From Hydractinia symbiolongicarpus (taxonomy: Eukaryota; Cnidaria; Hydrozoa; Anthoathecata; Hydractiniidae): DNA of 64,000 nt. Location: assembly GCF_029227915.1 (NCBI RefSeq), contig NC_079884.1, positions 11,470,001 to 11,534,000 of the forward strand, read 5' to 3'. A program made the position numbers and the translations under genes. The notes under the pieces were generated by a model. The model did not search any database, was not told the origin of the DNA, and was given only the letters and a program-made list of their open reading frames with translations. The first letter of the stretch is position 1, and each line of letters begins with the position of its first letter. Of this stretch, positions 9,401 through 19,345 are shown in pieces.

Positions 9401-12193
9401 TTTTATTTCGTTTACATATTTCTACAAACATCTGATGGAATTGTTGAGTTCTTCTTTTGTCTTCTTTTTTTCGTCAATTTAACTTTTCCGAAGTGTCAAT
9501 TTGATCAAGCCTTTTTTATGTTTTATAGCATTTGTATAATTTTATCTTTTTATTTTTTTTTTTTATTTTATTCATATTATTTTATCAAATTATCATTTTT
9601 TTGCTCCTTATTATTAATCATTTCTGTGGAATTCGTTGCGTGTTGCAATTTTTAAAAATCTTTTTCAGTGGATAGTTTTATTTTCTTCGGAAATTATTGA
9701 ATTGTAAAATAAAAGCTGTAATTTAATATCACAATTTTTTAATAGAAACAAATTTAAAAAAAGAAACAATGCCACTAAAATAGAAATAATGAAATGTTTT
9801 TTTTATCAGCAATTGTAATTTTAAAATCAGACTGGGATATATAACACAATTAGATTATGCTTATCTTTGCTTACCCTGCGAGCTTCATAGATAAGATGAA
9901 ATGGCTTTGTTTTTAGTTCAGACAGTGTAGTGGTATTAACTAAGCCTTAAAAATAATTAAAATACCCATAAGTAAACACACATTGGAAAGAGACACTAAG
10001 GCTGAGCAACTTGCTCAGTATGTGCTTAAGATATTTTCTGATCCTATCCTGAATGTGCTTATTAAAAGAACAACATTCTAACCAGGCATTAGTCTTATTG
10101 TTTAATAACCATAATGTTTTAACCTTAAACAGCAACCTGATATTCTTGTACATGTAATTCATGTTACACAGGTCGCGTTGCAGCCATGAACATGCTGGGA
10201 AAGAAAACACCGTGTGTAACCGTCCCTTTCTTCTGGACAGGTCAATTTGGAAAATCACTTCGATACGCAGGTAAGAGGCTTGTCAAGATGAGAAAGCATC
10301 TTATATATTAGTTTTCCGCTTGTTATAGAAACTTAGTAAAACAGGGAAAGTTCCACCTGCGGCTAAATGTGTGGTACAGTGTTAAAAGGGACCTGTCACG
10401 GTGACAGAGCATCGCATACCAGGTGTGCGCTTGGTACGAAAAACTCAGGAAGTTTCAACAATGTTACAGTGTCAAATATGTTCACACTCGTGTTTTACAT
10501 ATTTGTCTAGTCTTTTCTAAAGTTTTTGATGTATGGATTATCTCTTTGGTACAGGAAACATGTTTGTTCTTTCTGCTGGTAATTGAGATTGATTTGAAAT
10601 AATAATGATTTAAGTGGGTATTTATTTTCGAGATTTTAGTAGATTTTGGCGATAATTGGTGAAATTGAATGCCCGCGAAATTCTCTTCAAGATGCCACTA
10701 CCAAAAATTACTGAGGAAAGGCGACGTTGTTAAAACTATAACAAAGGATCATTAAAAGTGTAATTTTAATAAAATTTGGACCTTGCGCGTAGAAAATTGT
10801 GTTCCGAAATTAAAAGCATTTTTGTATTTACGGAAAAAATCTTCCTTCGATGCAAAAAGACGGCCTCTACATGACCAATTTACAGGCTTATTTAGTTTTC
10901 GGAATACAAATGAAGTTCTTTAAGCGATTAAGGTAGATTTTATTCTCATTAGGTCATTGTTCATCCTTTGATGAAATCGTATACGAAGGAGATGTGGAAG
11001 ACATGAAATTTGCAGCATATTATTTAAGGTAACGTATTTTATCACTTGGTTTCTTGTGACAAAATTTCCATGTAGTACGACAGTCGTAAGATCATAGTTT
11101 CATCATGAAAGGAGTTGCAAATAAATGGCAGATATCGATTGAGGAAAGGTGTAAAAAATAATTTTGTTCCGGTACAAGCTCCCTTTGTGGGTGCAAGCTA
11201 CTACAAATAGTGCAACCTTACATGTGAGGAACACACCCACGTGGAGGATTCAAGATTGTGGGTTGGTGAAGCAAAACTCACACGGTGGGTGCAAAACTCA
11301 CATAGTGGGTGCAAAAACACATGATGGGTGTAAAGAGACATAGTGGGTGCAAAATTTACATAGTGGTTGCAAAAACACATGGTGGGTGCAAAAACACATG
11401 GTGGGTGCAAAAACACATGATTTTCACACAAGTATTTTCCTGTAATTTCTTCTGTAAGATTTATTTTCACCAATTGACCTTTCCTGGAATTTTCACGCAG
11501 ACAAATTTTGGCGAATGTGGACAAAATTTGCGAAAATTAATTCATTGATTAATTTAGGTACTTAATTACTGCAAATCGAAAGGAACTGACATTAAAACAA
11601 GAAAAGGGTTGATTATGAGGAACTGCATTTCCTCTTTAAAGTTTTTTCTACTTTTTTTCCTAAAACCCAAGAAACCTAAATTCTACAAAAAAAGCCCTAT
11701 AATTACGAAGTTTTAGTAGCCACCCTATCATATGGTGTAGGACCAGAGATAGAGCAAAAAAAAGAAAAAATATTTTTTCTTTTAGAGAGGGAAAAGTTCA
11801 TGCGATCGCTTGTATGAATATGGGTGCAAAAGCATCAGAAGTCGCGTTCGAATTGCAAAATGGCTGTTTTCCCTGTCCAGAACATTTAAGGTAATTCTGT
11901 GTAAGAAAAAATACTAATTATAGAAGATGTAATTTTTTAGGTTTTCAGCTTTTTTGTTGTGTATATGTTTTTTAGAAAGTTTTCTGATATTTATAGTTGT
12001 TTTTTATTTATATTTTTATTTATTATTTGAGTAATTTGTTTATCTTAGGGTAGTAAGTTCGTCAAAACATTTGTCCTCACACAAGGTTGGTGAGCATAAT
12101 TTTTTCAGGTATGGTGTCGGAATAGCGCTTTTTTCTGTCGCATGCGTCATAATCGCTCGAAAATTTAATGTCTTTTCTACAAGAAATTTGTAA
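455..12193 (+). CDS. AIFM3: AIFM3-like pyridine nucleotide-disulphide oxidoreductase, 3' 14 exons (5' end outside window)
   Basis: FAD/NAD(P)H-dependent oxidoreductase of the apoptosis-inducing-factor 3 type. Exons: 455-505, 1406-1467, 1562-1648, 1727-1898, 2172-2222, 2665-2786, 2882-2953, 4035-4098, 4799-4875, 5809-5923, 10172-10270, 10953-11028, 11786-11890, 12049-12193. All have AG/GT borders and matching phases, giving about 431 residues. Visible motifs: FAD-fold start GCAAILCAETLRQEGFKG, PYDRTKLSK, a second ATG-type motif (FVATGG), NADH-binding GTGFIGMEIAAYL, FAD-contacting YAGGDIV, NIGHWQLASAHG, and a reductase C-terminal domain from VPFFWTGQFGKSLRYAG. The Rieske domain expected of AIFM3 would lie upstream. 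In the first dinucleotide motif the usual third glycine is alanine (G-C-A-A). The last exon is less certain: it adds 47 residues with one predicted membrane span. It is supported by a good acceptor, correct phase and a poly(A) signal 157 bp later. Otherwise the protein would stop just after 11890. Confidence 0.92.
1985..2075 (-). mobile_element. tRNA-derived SINE head
   Basis: The minus strand shows a tRNA-like segment: A-box-like TTGTGGTAGCGTGTTCGC, then a B-box-like GGTTTCAAACC about 35 bases on. This is the usual RNA polymerase III promoter spacing. It lies in the AIFM3 intron 1899-2171, lacks a clean cloverleaf and so is a SINE rather than a tRNA gene. Confidence 0.6.
3081..3854. mobile_element. 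piggyBac-type MITE with TTAA target duplication
   Basis: 774 bp, bounded by perfect inverted ends CCCTATTCGGTCCGGGG and flanked on both sides by TTAA (3077-3080 and 3855-3858). TTAA target sites plus CCCT termini are the hallmark of piggyBac elements. There is no transposase frame, so it is non-autonomous. G/C-rich subterminal runs and a repeated GATTCCGCCCCCCCTC block follow the left tip. It sits in AIFM3 intron 2954-4034. Confidence 0.85.
4909..5345. repeat. 41-bp tandem repeat, about 10 copies
   Basis: The unit contains CGTTACTTCTGTTTTTATC followed by GAAACTTTCGCAAATTC. GTTA anchor positions fall every 41 bases from 4947 to 5316. It lies in AIFM3 intron 4876-5808. Confidence 0.9.
6534..6965. 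repeat. Palindrome-rich interspersed repeat, copy A
   Basis: Packed with AAAGACGTCTTTT-type palindromes and RAGATGCATTT motifs. The block around 6560-6650 (CATCTTCCGCATTTC, then GCGCTGATTTGTCCGTCTA) recurs in reverse orientation at 16965-17095, so this is a dispersed family. No coding frame is seen. It lies in the large AIFM3 intron 5924-10171. Confidence 0.75.
7157..7491. mobile_element. Small inverted-repeat element (MITE)
   Basis: The left arm (7157-7200, AAGTTATAACTATAGTTATG core) matches the reverse complement of the right arm (about 7449-7491, AAGTTATAACTCCAGTTATA core) over about 45 bp with several mismatches. No frame lies between the arms. It is in the AIFM3 intron that also holds the RGS gene. 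Confidence 0.5.
8147..8152 (-). terminator. Candidate poly(A) signal for the RGS gene
   Basis: AATAAA on the minus strand, 335 bases after the RGS stop codon. It is the first such hexamer I noticed; weak by itself. Confidence 0.3.
8487..9278 (-). CDS. RGS-domain protein, single exon, nested antisense in an AIFM3 intron
   Basis: 263-residue uninterrupted frame. Residues about 123-241 form a full RGS domain, the GTPase-accelerating module for Gi/Gq-type alpha subunits. It starts near WSESLDKLLKD and continues through NFSMYLRSEHSSENIRFWLA, KIIYNEFLSRRSPNQVNLDS, KQTFLKAQCEIFRLMKTDSY and PRFLKSKKYQQLL. The first 120 residues are basic and polar with no recognised domain, so it looks like a small R4/R12-style RGS protein. 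The whole gene lies on the opposite strand inside the AIFM3 intron 5924-10171. An intronless CDS for a family usually split by introns suggests an old retrocopy, but the frame is intact. I cannot name the orthologue. A 5' UTR intron cannot be excluded. Confidence 0.93.
   Translation of the reverse strand: MLSHRVPLLRHIMFFGCLNTESRRYSLKKSSHVTRQEFLSQDNLYTRHSLPGCASENMLNTNKDKLEKRNSLQNVPTSKELCYSPVRERTKQNMRSLESIFQAVNLSQHTIRQENLQQLETWSESLDKLLKDPAGIHNFSMYLRSEHSSENIRFWLACENYKKSSVEVLHEKAKIIYNEFLSRRSPNQVNLDSQLVNDVRDQIAKPTKQTFLKAQCEIFRLMKTDSYPRFLKSKKYQQLLADSSNEKPKTRYDIFLANQDKSA
11262..11420. repeat. 19-bp minisatellite, about 8 copies
   Basis: The unit GGTGGGTGCAAAAACACAT repeats with a 19-base period, exact in the last three copies and diverged earlier. 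It lies in AIFM3 intron 11029-11785. Confidence 0.85.
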
Positions 12194-12349
12194 TTTTAAT
12201 AATGGTGTTATATTTTTCAAAATGTTGTACAAATTATCTTTTGTAAAATATCGTTCAGTTTTGGAAATTTTTGTACTTTTTTTTGTATGCAAATACATTT
12301 GATATTGGAATTTGTTGTTGTTTTCTTCTCTCTGTTGCTTTCGCTAAAA

Positions 12350-12355
12350 AATAAA
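12350..12355 (+). terminator. Poly(A) signal of the AIFM3-like gene
   Basis: AATAAA 157 bases after the proposed AIFM3 stop codon at 12191-12193. This supports placing the terminal exon at 12049-12193. Confidence 0.55.
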
Positions 12356-12544
12356 ATACAATCACGTGACTCTCATACCACTCTATGAGTTATAAAAGCG
12401 CTTGTATCAGCAAAGATATGCTACCTGTAGGTCAAGACAAGTTCGGGGTGTATTATACCATACATGACCCCTTCCCTTGTCTTTGTTGGTTTATAAATTA
12501 CTCAAAGCTGTCCTATTGGTGGTTTAACCATGCGTTAGATTCAA

Positions 12545-13162
12545 AGGTTTGAAAATGAAACGACTTTTGGATATCAACAAGTCTTCGAACCAGTCGGTTT
12601 TGCTATTTTATCTTTTCTTACTGGGATTTTGTACGATCGATACCAAATAGAAGGGGTATCCAGATATGCGATTGCGTTTTTTTTTTGAATTTTCCAATTT
12701 TTTTTCTTTTGTTTGGTGGTATCTATCCAAGTATCATTATTGCCACTTTTTCTTATTCCTTGCGATTTTTATTTATGTCTTGCTGTTGAGCAATATTTAA
12801 TGCTACCAATTCAATTTCTTCAGTTTTTTGGTTTTGCAATATTTTGGGCAGCAGCTGTTGAACATACCAACCAGATAAGTCCAATGGAAATCTCAGTCAC
12901 AATATTTAGTATAATCACCAGTTCGTATTATAGTTTAGGAAATGTTATAGCAAGTATTGTTGGTGGAATTATTTATGATAAGTACGGTGGTAGATGGTTA
13001 TTTAGAATTTCATCGAATCAATTGCGCTTTTATGACCTGCTCAATTATCTTGTATTTCTTTCTGTATGAAAAGAAAAAGAGGAATTTTTAAAGGCTGAAT
13101 TCGTAGATGGAATTATAATTGAAGCAAGTATTAGTGATGAAGAAGAGGAAGAAAGATTTTAG
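12545..13162 (+). pseudogene. Broken partial copy of the MFSD6-like transporter gene
   Basis: 12545-12713 matches 19825-19985 of the intact gene at roughly 80%. From about 12716 the copy jumps to sequence matching 20403-20760 at roughly 97%. About 420 bp between is missing, and so is everything before it (the first six or so helices). A TGA just after a run of Ts at about 12687 and small indels (near 12785 and 13016) break the frame. The end diverges into an acidic tail (DEEEEERF, stop 13160-13162). It shares strand with the intact gene 6.8 kb downstream. Very uneven identity along its length suggests recent gene conversion over the 3' half. Confidence 0.9.
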
Positions 13163-15244
13163 CTATTCTCCTTAATTCCTCCTTATTTTCTTATTTTTTT
13201 CTGATCGTAACTTTTTTGGAAATGTGTTTATGGATTGTTCATCACTAGTAAAATAAGACATAATTCTCTGTTACCTTAAATCCTATATTTTATATCTTTC
13301 AGGGCATAATTAATATGTACTTTTGTTTAATATATATAATTTTCTATCATTGAACATAGTATGTAACATTAAAGATAGACAACTTAAATTGGTTTTCTCC
13401 TTAATTATCCTTATTTTTTATTTTTTTTTATTCCCGTTCGCAGCAAAATATCCTTAAAAAATGTCAATTTGTCTCCTTAATTCTCTTTAATATCCTTACT
13501 TTTGTTCTCATTTTATTAGTGGTCACCCTGTCTTGTAGCTACGATAAACATCTTTAAAGTTTGGAGAATATATTGTGTTGTTTTACCAGAGGCCACAAAA
13601 GTACTTAAAAGCTTAACATAGCTTGCTTGCTAGTTGCTGAACAGAAATTTTGTTTTATTTTAAATCCAGTTTATGAAAAAAGTTTTTATTTTTATGGCAT
13701 TCTGAGGCACATGTCCTGTGGAGAAAAGTAAGGAAGTAAAGACAAAGGCAGAAGAATATATGGATATATGTAGCGACAGCTTCAGATTGTGAAAGCCTGT
13801 TTTTTTAAAATTTAGGATGGAACTGAAGTACTTTTCTGTCATCAGGAAAATCCTTAGTATAATTTGTGTCATAAATTAATTTTAATTGTAGTTTCTAATA
13901 TAGACAAATATATGAAGTTTTGCTTCATGGATAATCCAGTAATTTTTAATTTGTGAAGAGCTAAAATTAAAAAAAAAAAAAAATCAGTTTAGGCCAGAAA
14001 ATTAGCCCGTTTAGTGTGTGATTAGCGAAACTTTCAAAATATATATTTCGCGTACCAATTCAAAAAGATAAAAAAGATTCTCAGATAAGTTTCCAAAGTC
14101 TTTTATATGAATTCAGCTAGTTTTTTGACGGAAGGTAAGCTTTAAGTATATGTTGAAAAAAGTGAAGAAACGACCTTTGTTTTCTTTTTCCCTAGTTAAA
14201 CCTCTCTCCTACTGTTTTCCTTTTTTTTATGTATATTTAGGGCATATGCAAACAACAACAACAACAACGGCGGAGAATATACAGCTTTGAAGCTAAACCC
14301 TGTTTTTTTTTGTTTACATCCCTGTATTCTTAGGGCAAAAATTGAGAAAATCAAAAACAATTCTTTCTGTCGAGGCTTCACGTCCTCTAGCAAAAATAAT
14401 TTTTGCTTTAAACTTGAACTTGCCCTGCAGTGTTTTTTTAATAAGACGATGGAACGCAAACTAAGAACCTAAAATACACGACCTGTATATTTTTTACATG
14501 AAGATGGAACGCGTCCAAGCAATCTTCAACCCAAACCTGTGAAAGAAAATAACTAAAATAACTTGATAGTGCCGAAAATATTGACCACTCCTTAATAACG
14601 GTTCAGGGGGCCAGGAGACGCTGGGGACAAGGATGATTCTGTAGATGGTAAGTGGTGTAATTGATTTTTGTTACCTTGTACTGTTTTAAGCCAATATCAG
14701 TCTGGAAATTAAAAATGCTACAGTTGGCACATTGATGGTGACAGTAAATTTTTCTTTTAGGTTAAAATTAGTCCAAAAATTGAGAAATGCTTCGTTTTCG
14801 AAAAAAACTGAATAGTAAACAAAACAATAATTAAAATATGGATTTTGTGTCACGTAAAGAATACAGCAAAAATGTCAACCTCGTTTCCAGCGCTTGTTGT
14901 CTCTTTTCTATAACCAGGACGGTGAGACGAACATATCGCCGTCCCGATGTCAGAAAAGATACAAGTTTCAAATTTCTGTATTTTTTAGAAACTTCAGGCT
15001 CATTGAAAAATACCTTGCAACCAAACATTTTAATTTCCAAAGGATACCTTGAAGAAATATTTAATACACATTATAAAATAGTGAGAGTTCGTCGGCTTCA
15101 TCATAAAAAATTAGGTGTAAGCTCCGTAAAAAAATTTGCGTAAATCCGATATGAAAAACTGCATGTCATCGGACCGAATTCACATGGTGGTTTAAAATCT
15201 CATTTCGGGTAAATATCATTGTAATCATGTTGTAATCTACCTAA
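13163..15244. other. Intergenic stretch without a recognisable gene
   Basis: AT-rich sequence with poly(A)/poly(T) tracts (13970-13982) and a short CAA run near 14252. A donor-like GGTAAG occurs at 14647 after a short GC-richer stretch (14605-14646), but no coding exon could be built on it. Confidence 0.5.
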
Positions 15245-15711
<467 letters not shown>

Positions 15712-15713
15712 TA

Positions 15714-15905
15714 GATAGTCGTTATCCCGTGGAAAAATCCACAGATTCGCCCGTTCTTTAAATTTACCTGTCGCAACAAATTAGATAAAAATATATCACA
15801 TTTGATATTGGTGCGCATTTTAAAAATTTCGTGTTTCCGTTACGGGACACGGCTTTTAGCGGACACACAGACAGACAGACGACGGCTATTATTAAAGAGA
15901 TATTG
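15714..15905 (+). mobile_element. Hairpin-tailed interspersed repeat, copy 3
   Basis: Begins ATAGTCGTTATCCCGTGG and shares its body (CACATTTGATATTGG, CGTGTTTCCGTTACGG) and its GACAGACGACGGCTATTATT end with copy 1. The right stem arm is mutated (CCACAGA), so the hairpin is broken. It lies tail-to-head with copy 2. Confidence 0.65.
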
Positions 15906-16409
15906 GTGTTTGTTTGGAGGCTATTTCATGATGTTGTTAGTCTATCAGTTTCTTGTTTAAATGATTTTTTAGACTACAAAATAATTTTTATCTAATATAA
16001 TGTTATTTTATGGGGATTAATTTTCGCGTGGACTTAAGGAAAAACTCCGTGTAAACACACAAAAGTTACCCGTGGTTTAATATCTCATTTCGGGTAATCT
16101 TATTTTATGCTACCTAAATATTGATTGATTCAAATTTGACAAAAACAGCAAGGAGGCAAAATTTGTAAAACAAAACAATGCAATGTCTTCTTTTTACCCT
16201 CCGCTAAAACAAATTACGTTACAACAATTGCTGCGGCGGGGGTAGGGTACGGTGGACAAAAAGTGCATAAAAAAATCTCTGTTGTGTAAGTTTTAAAAAT
16301 GCGTAAAAAAATCTAAAAAGCGTAAAAACAATGTTATATAAATAATATATAAAATCTCATACCAGTTTTCGTCATTGAAAGAAAGATAAGTAAAATTAAG
16401 ACTAATTTC

Positions 16410-16682
16410 ATGATTGACACATTCAAAGACTTAGTCAATTCAAGTCTTACAAAAGCGTGTTGTCAATTCTGTTTCGGACCGCTGATTCAAGTGGAGCTAG
16501 AATGCTGCAAGGAGCAATTGAACTGCTATTACATTCGAAAATCAGACTCTAGTGAAGTATACGGGAGGCCTAATCATTTATATCTCTTTCCCAAGGAGAA
16601 TTTCACCGATCAAGGTATCACAGTTGCAGAAGGTGATGTAGCTGTAATCAAAGATTACTTGAAATGGCTTGCAAGTAACTGA
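16410..16682 (+). CDS. Hypothetical 90-residue protein or coding remnant
   Basis: ATG-started frame with a coding-like composition: a cysteine cluster (KACCQFCFGP, LECCKEQLNCYY) then a charged end (GDVAVIKDYLKWLASN). I recognise no family. Its last bases (TGAAATGGCTTGCAA) are repeated just after the stop at 16703-16720, right beside repeat copy B, so it may be the tail of an old mobile element or a captured exon. No signal peptide or membrane span is seen. No splice sites were convincing. Confidence 0.35.
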   Translation: MIDTFKDLVNSSLTKACCQFCFGPLIQVELECCKEQLNCYYIRKSDSSEVYGRPNHLYLFPKENFTDQGITVAEGDVAVIKDYLKWLASN

Positions 16683-16727
16683 TATTTTTTCTCTGATTAT
16701 CTGAAATGGCTTGCAAAAAGCTGATAT

Positions 16728-17115
16728 TTTCTTAAGATGTCTTTAATGTACCTTTTTAAGAACGTCTTTCAAAAGACATATTTTATACTTGTTTTGAAAG
16801 TTAATAAATTCAAAATAAATAAAGAAAAAAAAACAATAAACAACAAGAAGACGTCTTATAGATAGATAACAGATGTGTTTCTAAAGATGCATTTAAAAAG
16901 TTGCATTAAAGGTGCATTTTAGTCGCTGCTACATCTGCAAAAGGTCTAAAAGATATCTTTGAAAAGATGTTTAAAAGAGATCGTATGAAATGCATCTTTG
17001 AAAAGACCTCTTTTAGACGCTTAAAAAGATGCATTATAGACGGACAAATCAGCGCTAAAAAAGACGTCTTTTCGAAATGCGGAAGATGTCTATAAGGCGT
17101 CTTTTAGAGCTTTTT
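16728..17115. repeat. Palindrome-rich interspersed repeat, copy B (inverted relative to copy A)
   Basis: Reverse-complement relative of 6534-6965. The stretch 17010-17095 (AAAGATGCATTATAGACGG, AAATCAGCGC) pairs with 6563-6650. Same AAGACGTCTTTT palindromes; no frame. Confidence 0.75.
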
Positions 17116-18117
17116 GTGCCGGATGAGTTTGTTTATGCAATACAGTATGTTGTTATTGTTGCCATTTTATCTTCAAGTAATTTGCATTGAATTAACATAA
17201 ATATATATCTCTCAAATTTATTTTCATTTAATTTCATTGAGGCGTAACATAAACAAGCTTTGTTTTCTCTTGAATAATTACCATCTCCCGCATAATTTAT
17301 CATAAATTTAAAAAAATAATTATGAATTAAAATACATTACATATATTATCTCACAATAATTTTTTTTGCTGTTGAACTTCGTAAACCGTAATAGAAATTG
17401 AACAATCATCTGCCGACTATATCAAATTACAATGATTTATGGTTTTCATGATAAACAAGTTATCGCACACGTGCTCGAAAAATATCGTATTTTTTTCGTT
17501 TTTTAGTTCTCGCATGCTTTAAAAAAAGTATTGTACAAAAACCACTACATATAACATTATTTTTAAGTTATTAAAACTTACACAACAAAGATTTTTTATG
17601 CACTTCTCGGCCACTGTAGTAGCGACACGTGATATTTTAAGAAAAAGCGTCAAGAAGAGAAAAAAGTTGAATAAATAGTGCTTCTCAAATCTCTACATTG
17701 GGGCTAAAAAACAAACAAGAAATTCCATCCTTACTTAAATTTTATTTTTGAAATTTTCGCGAGCACTTATTTTCGCGAAGTACCAAATTCATTATTTTTT
17801 CGCGAGGATTTAATTTCGCGAATTGCACATTTGGAAATCTTTGGCGTGGACTTAATTTCGTTAATTTAGCCAAAATTTGCAAAAACGGCGTAATTTACTC
17901 CATTTGAAAATTATTCACCTTTAAGGTTGTATTCTTACGGTTATATCCTAACTGGCATTTAAGCCTTCTTTATCAGGCAGCAAACAGAAAATGATGGCTA
18001 ACTGTGAAACATGGCAAACTAAAAAAATAGGGTTTAAATAACGTAGGAGTGTTTTCAACATCTAAATAAACAAACAAAAGCAAACCAAACAAGCATTTTA
18101 CCTCTTTTTAAAAGTAG
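17116..18117. other. Intergenic, AT-rich, with TTTCGCGA motifs
   Basis: No gene seen. 17755-17880 carries several TTTCGCGA/TTCGCGAA motifs like those in the TIR element at 18508-19136, so it may be an eroded relative. Confidence 0.4.
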
Positions 18118-18157
18118 ACGAGAGACACACAGAGAGAAAGATATCTGTGTAGGAACG
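18118..18157 (+). other. Candidate non-coding first exon of the MFS gene
   Basis: A purine-rich stretch ends in a strong donor, CG|GTGAGT, at 18158. The MFS start codon follows an acceptor (TTTTTAG, ending 19331). Joining them gives a 5' UTR intron of 1174 bp. The exon's start is unknown. Confidence 0.3.
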
Positions 18158-18507
18158 GTGAGTTTAATCTAAAGTCAAAATTTTAACGAAAATTTATTTT
18201 TTTCGATACAAGTTCCGTATTTTGCATTTTGTTTGCTCTCCAAGTATCTTTTTTCTATATTATCTATGTTTTCTGAATACACGTTTTTTTGTTTAATTAT
18301 AAGAAAGAAACTAGATTATTCAGAGTTTTGAAAGTAGTACCTCAGATTCATTTTTATTGCATTCGTATTTTTTATAAAAATGATGTGTATCAAGCTGGTA
18401 ACCTAGCTAGCTAACACTTGCATTACACTTGTTTCTATTGGATAAAGCTAAGTAATAATACACAGCTAGCTATGCAATTTGCAATAATTTAAGATAAGTA
18501 TTGATTT

Positions 18508-19136
18508 ATTCGGAGAATCTTTCGCGAGAAAAACTTTTGTCTCGCGAAACTTTCAAAAATGGCCATTCGCGAAAGTTTATTCAGTACAAACTTTCTAAAT
18601 TGTCGATTCGCAAAAGTTTATCCACTAAAATTCAAAAAAAAAGTTATTTCTTGACTCGCCCTCACTTGGCTTGCCCCTTACCGATACAACTGGCGCTGGG
18701 AATGAGATTGGAATAAACTTACAAATAAACAAAAGCGATGATGTTTCAAATGTATGTATGGATTATAACCGAGTTATTGGCGAAGAAGACAATGACGACG
18801 ATTTGGGCAAGCCGGAAGAAGACGAGCCTAGAAATGTGTTTGATCTGTTTTGTGATTTTGACGATGAACCTAATTTGTAAATAGAAGTTTTTACATACTA
18901 TTAGAAAGAAAGTTACATTGGTAAAAAACACTTTTCTATCATGAAGAAATATAGGCCACTTTTTTTATAAGAACATAAAAAATCACGAATCGCGAAAGTT
19001 TATCTCGCCAAGACTTTCAAATTTCAGATTTAGCAAAAGATTATCTCGCGAAAATTTTTTATCTATCCAAATTTATCCAAAATATTTCGCGAGTTTTTTG
19101 ACTTGCAAAAGTTTCTCTCGCGAAAGTTTCTCGGAA
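18508..19136. mobile_element. TIR element with acidic coding remnant
   Basis: The left tip (18508-18539, core CTTTCGCGAG, AAACTTTTG) matches the reverse complement of the right tip (19105-19136) at about 28 of 32 positions. TTCGCGAAAGTTT motifs recur just inside both ends. 629 bp long. The target duplication is unclear. It lies between the candidate 5' UTR exon and the coding exon of the MFS gene. Confidence 0.7.
18629..18880 (+). pseudogene. Acidic C-terminal remnant of a transposon protein
   Basis: The frame is open from about 18629 (KKLFLDSPSLGL) to a TAA at 18878-18880, with no ATG at its start. It ends in a strongly acidic tail (EEDNDDDLGKPEEDEP, DFDDEPNL). It lies wholly inside the TIR element, so it is most likely the end of the element's former transposase. 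Acidic tails are common in DDE transposases, for example the pogo remnant at 60139-61315. Family not identified. Confidence 0.4.
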
Positions 19137-19345
19137 TATGATATCAATTGACACAGAATTTTTAGAATTTTTGTGTTTTAAAAGTATGACAGAAACGAGC
19201 TTGTTAGCAATCGAATTTATTCAGCACGTTTTTGTGAATACAAAACTTAATTCAAAGCAACGTAGTGAATCGGAATCTAGTTTAAACTAGTCTAGACTAT
19301 AGTATACTTCTAATTTTCATCATATTTTTAGGAAAACATAGCAAA

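Noticed and set aside
14605-14646. Possible last exon of AIFM3 (donor-like GGTAAG at 14647)
   Set aside because: The peptide resembles no AIFM3 end, and an in-phase exon with stop and poly(A) signal exists earlier at 12049-12193.
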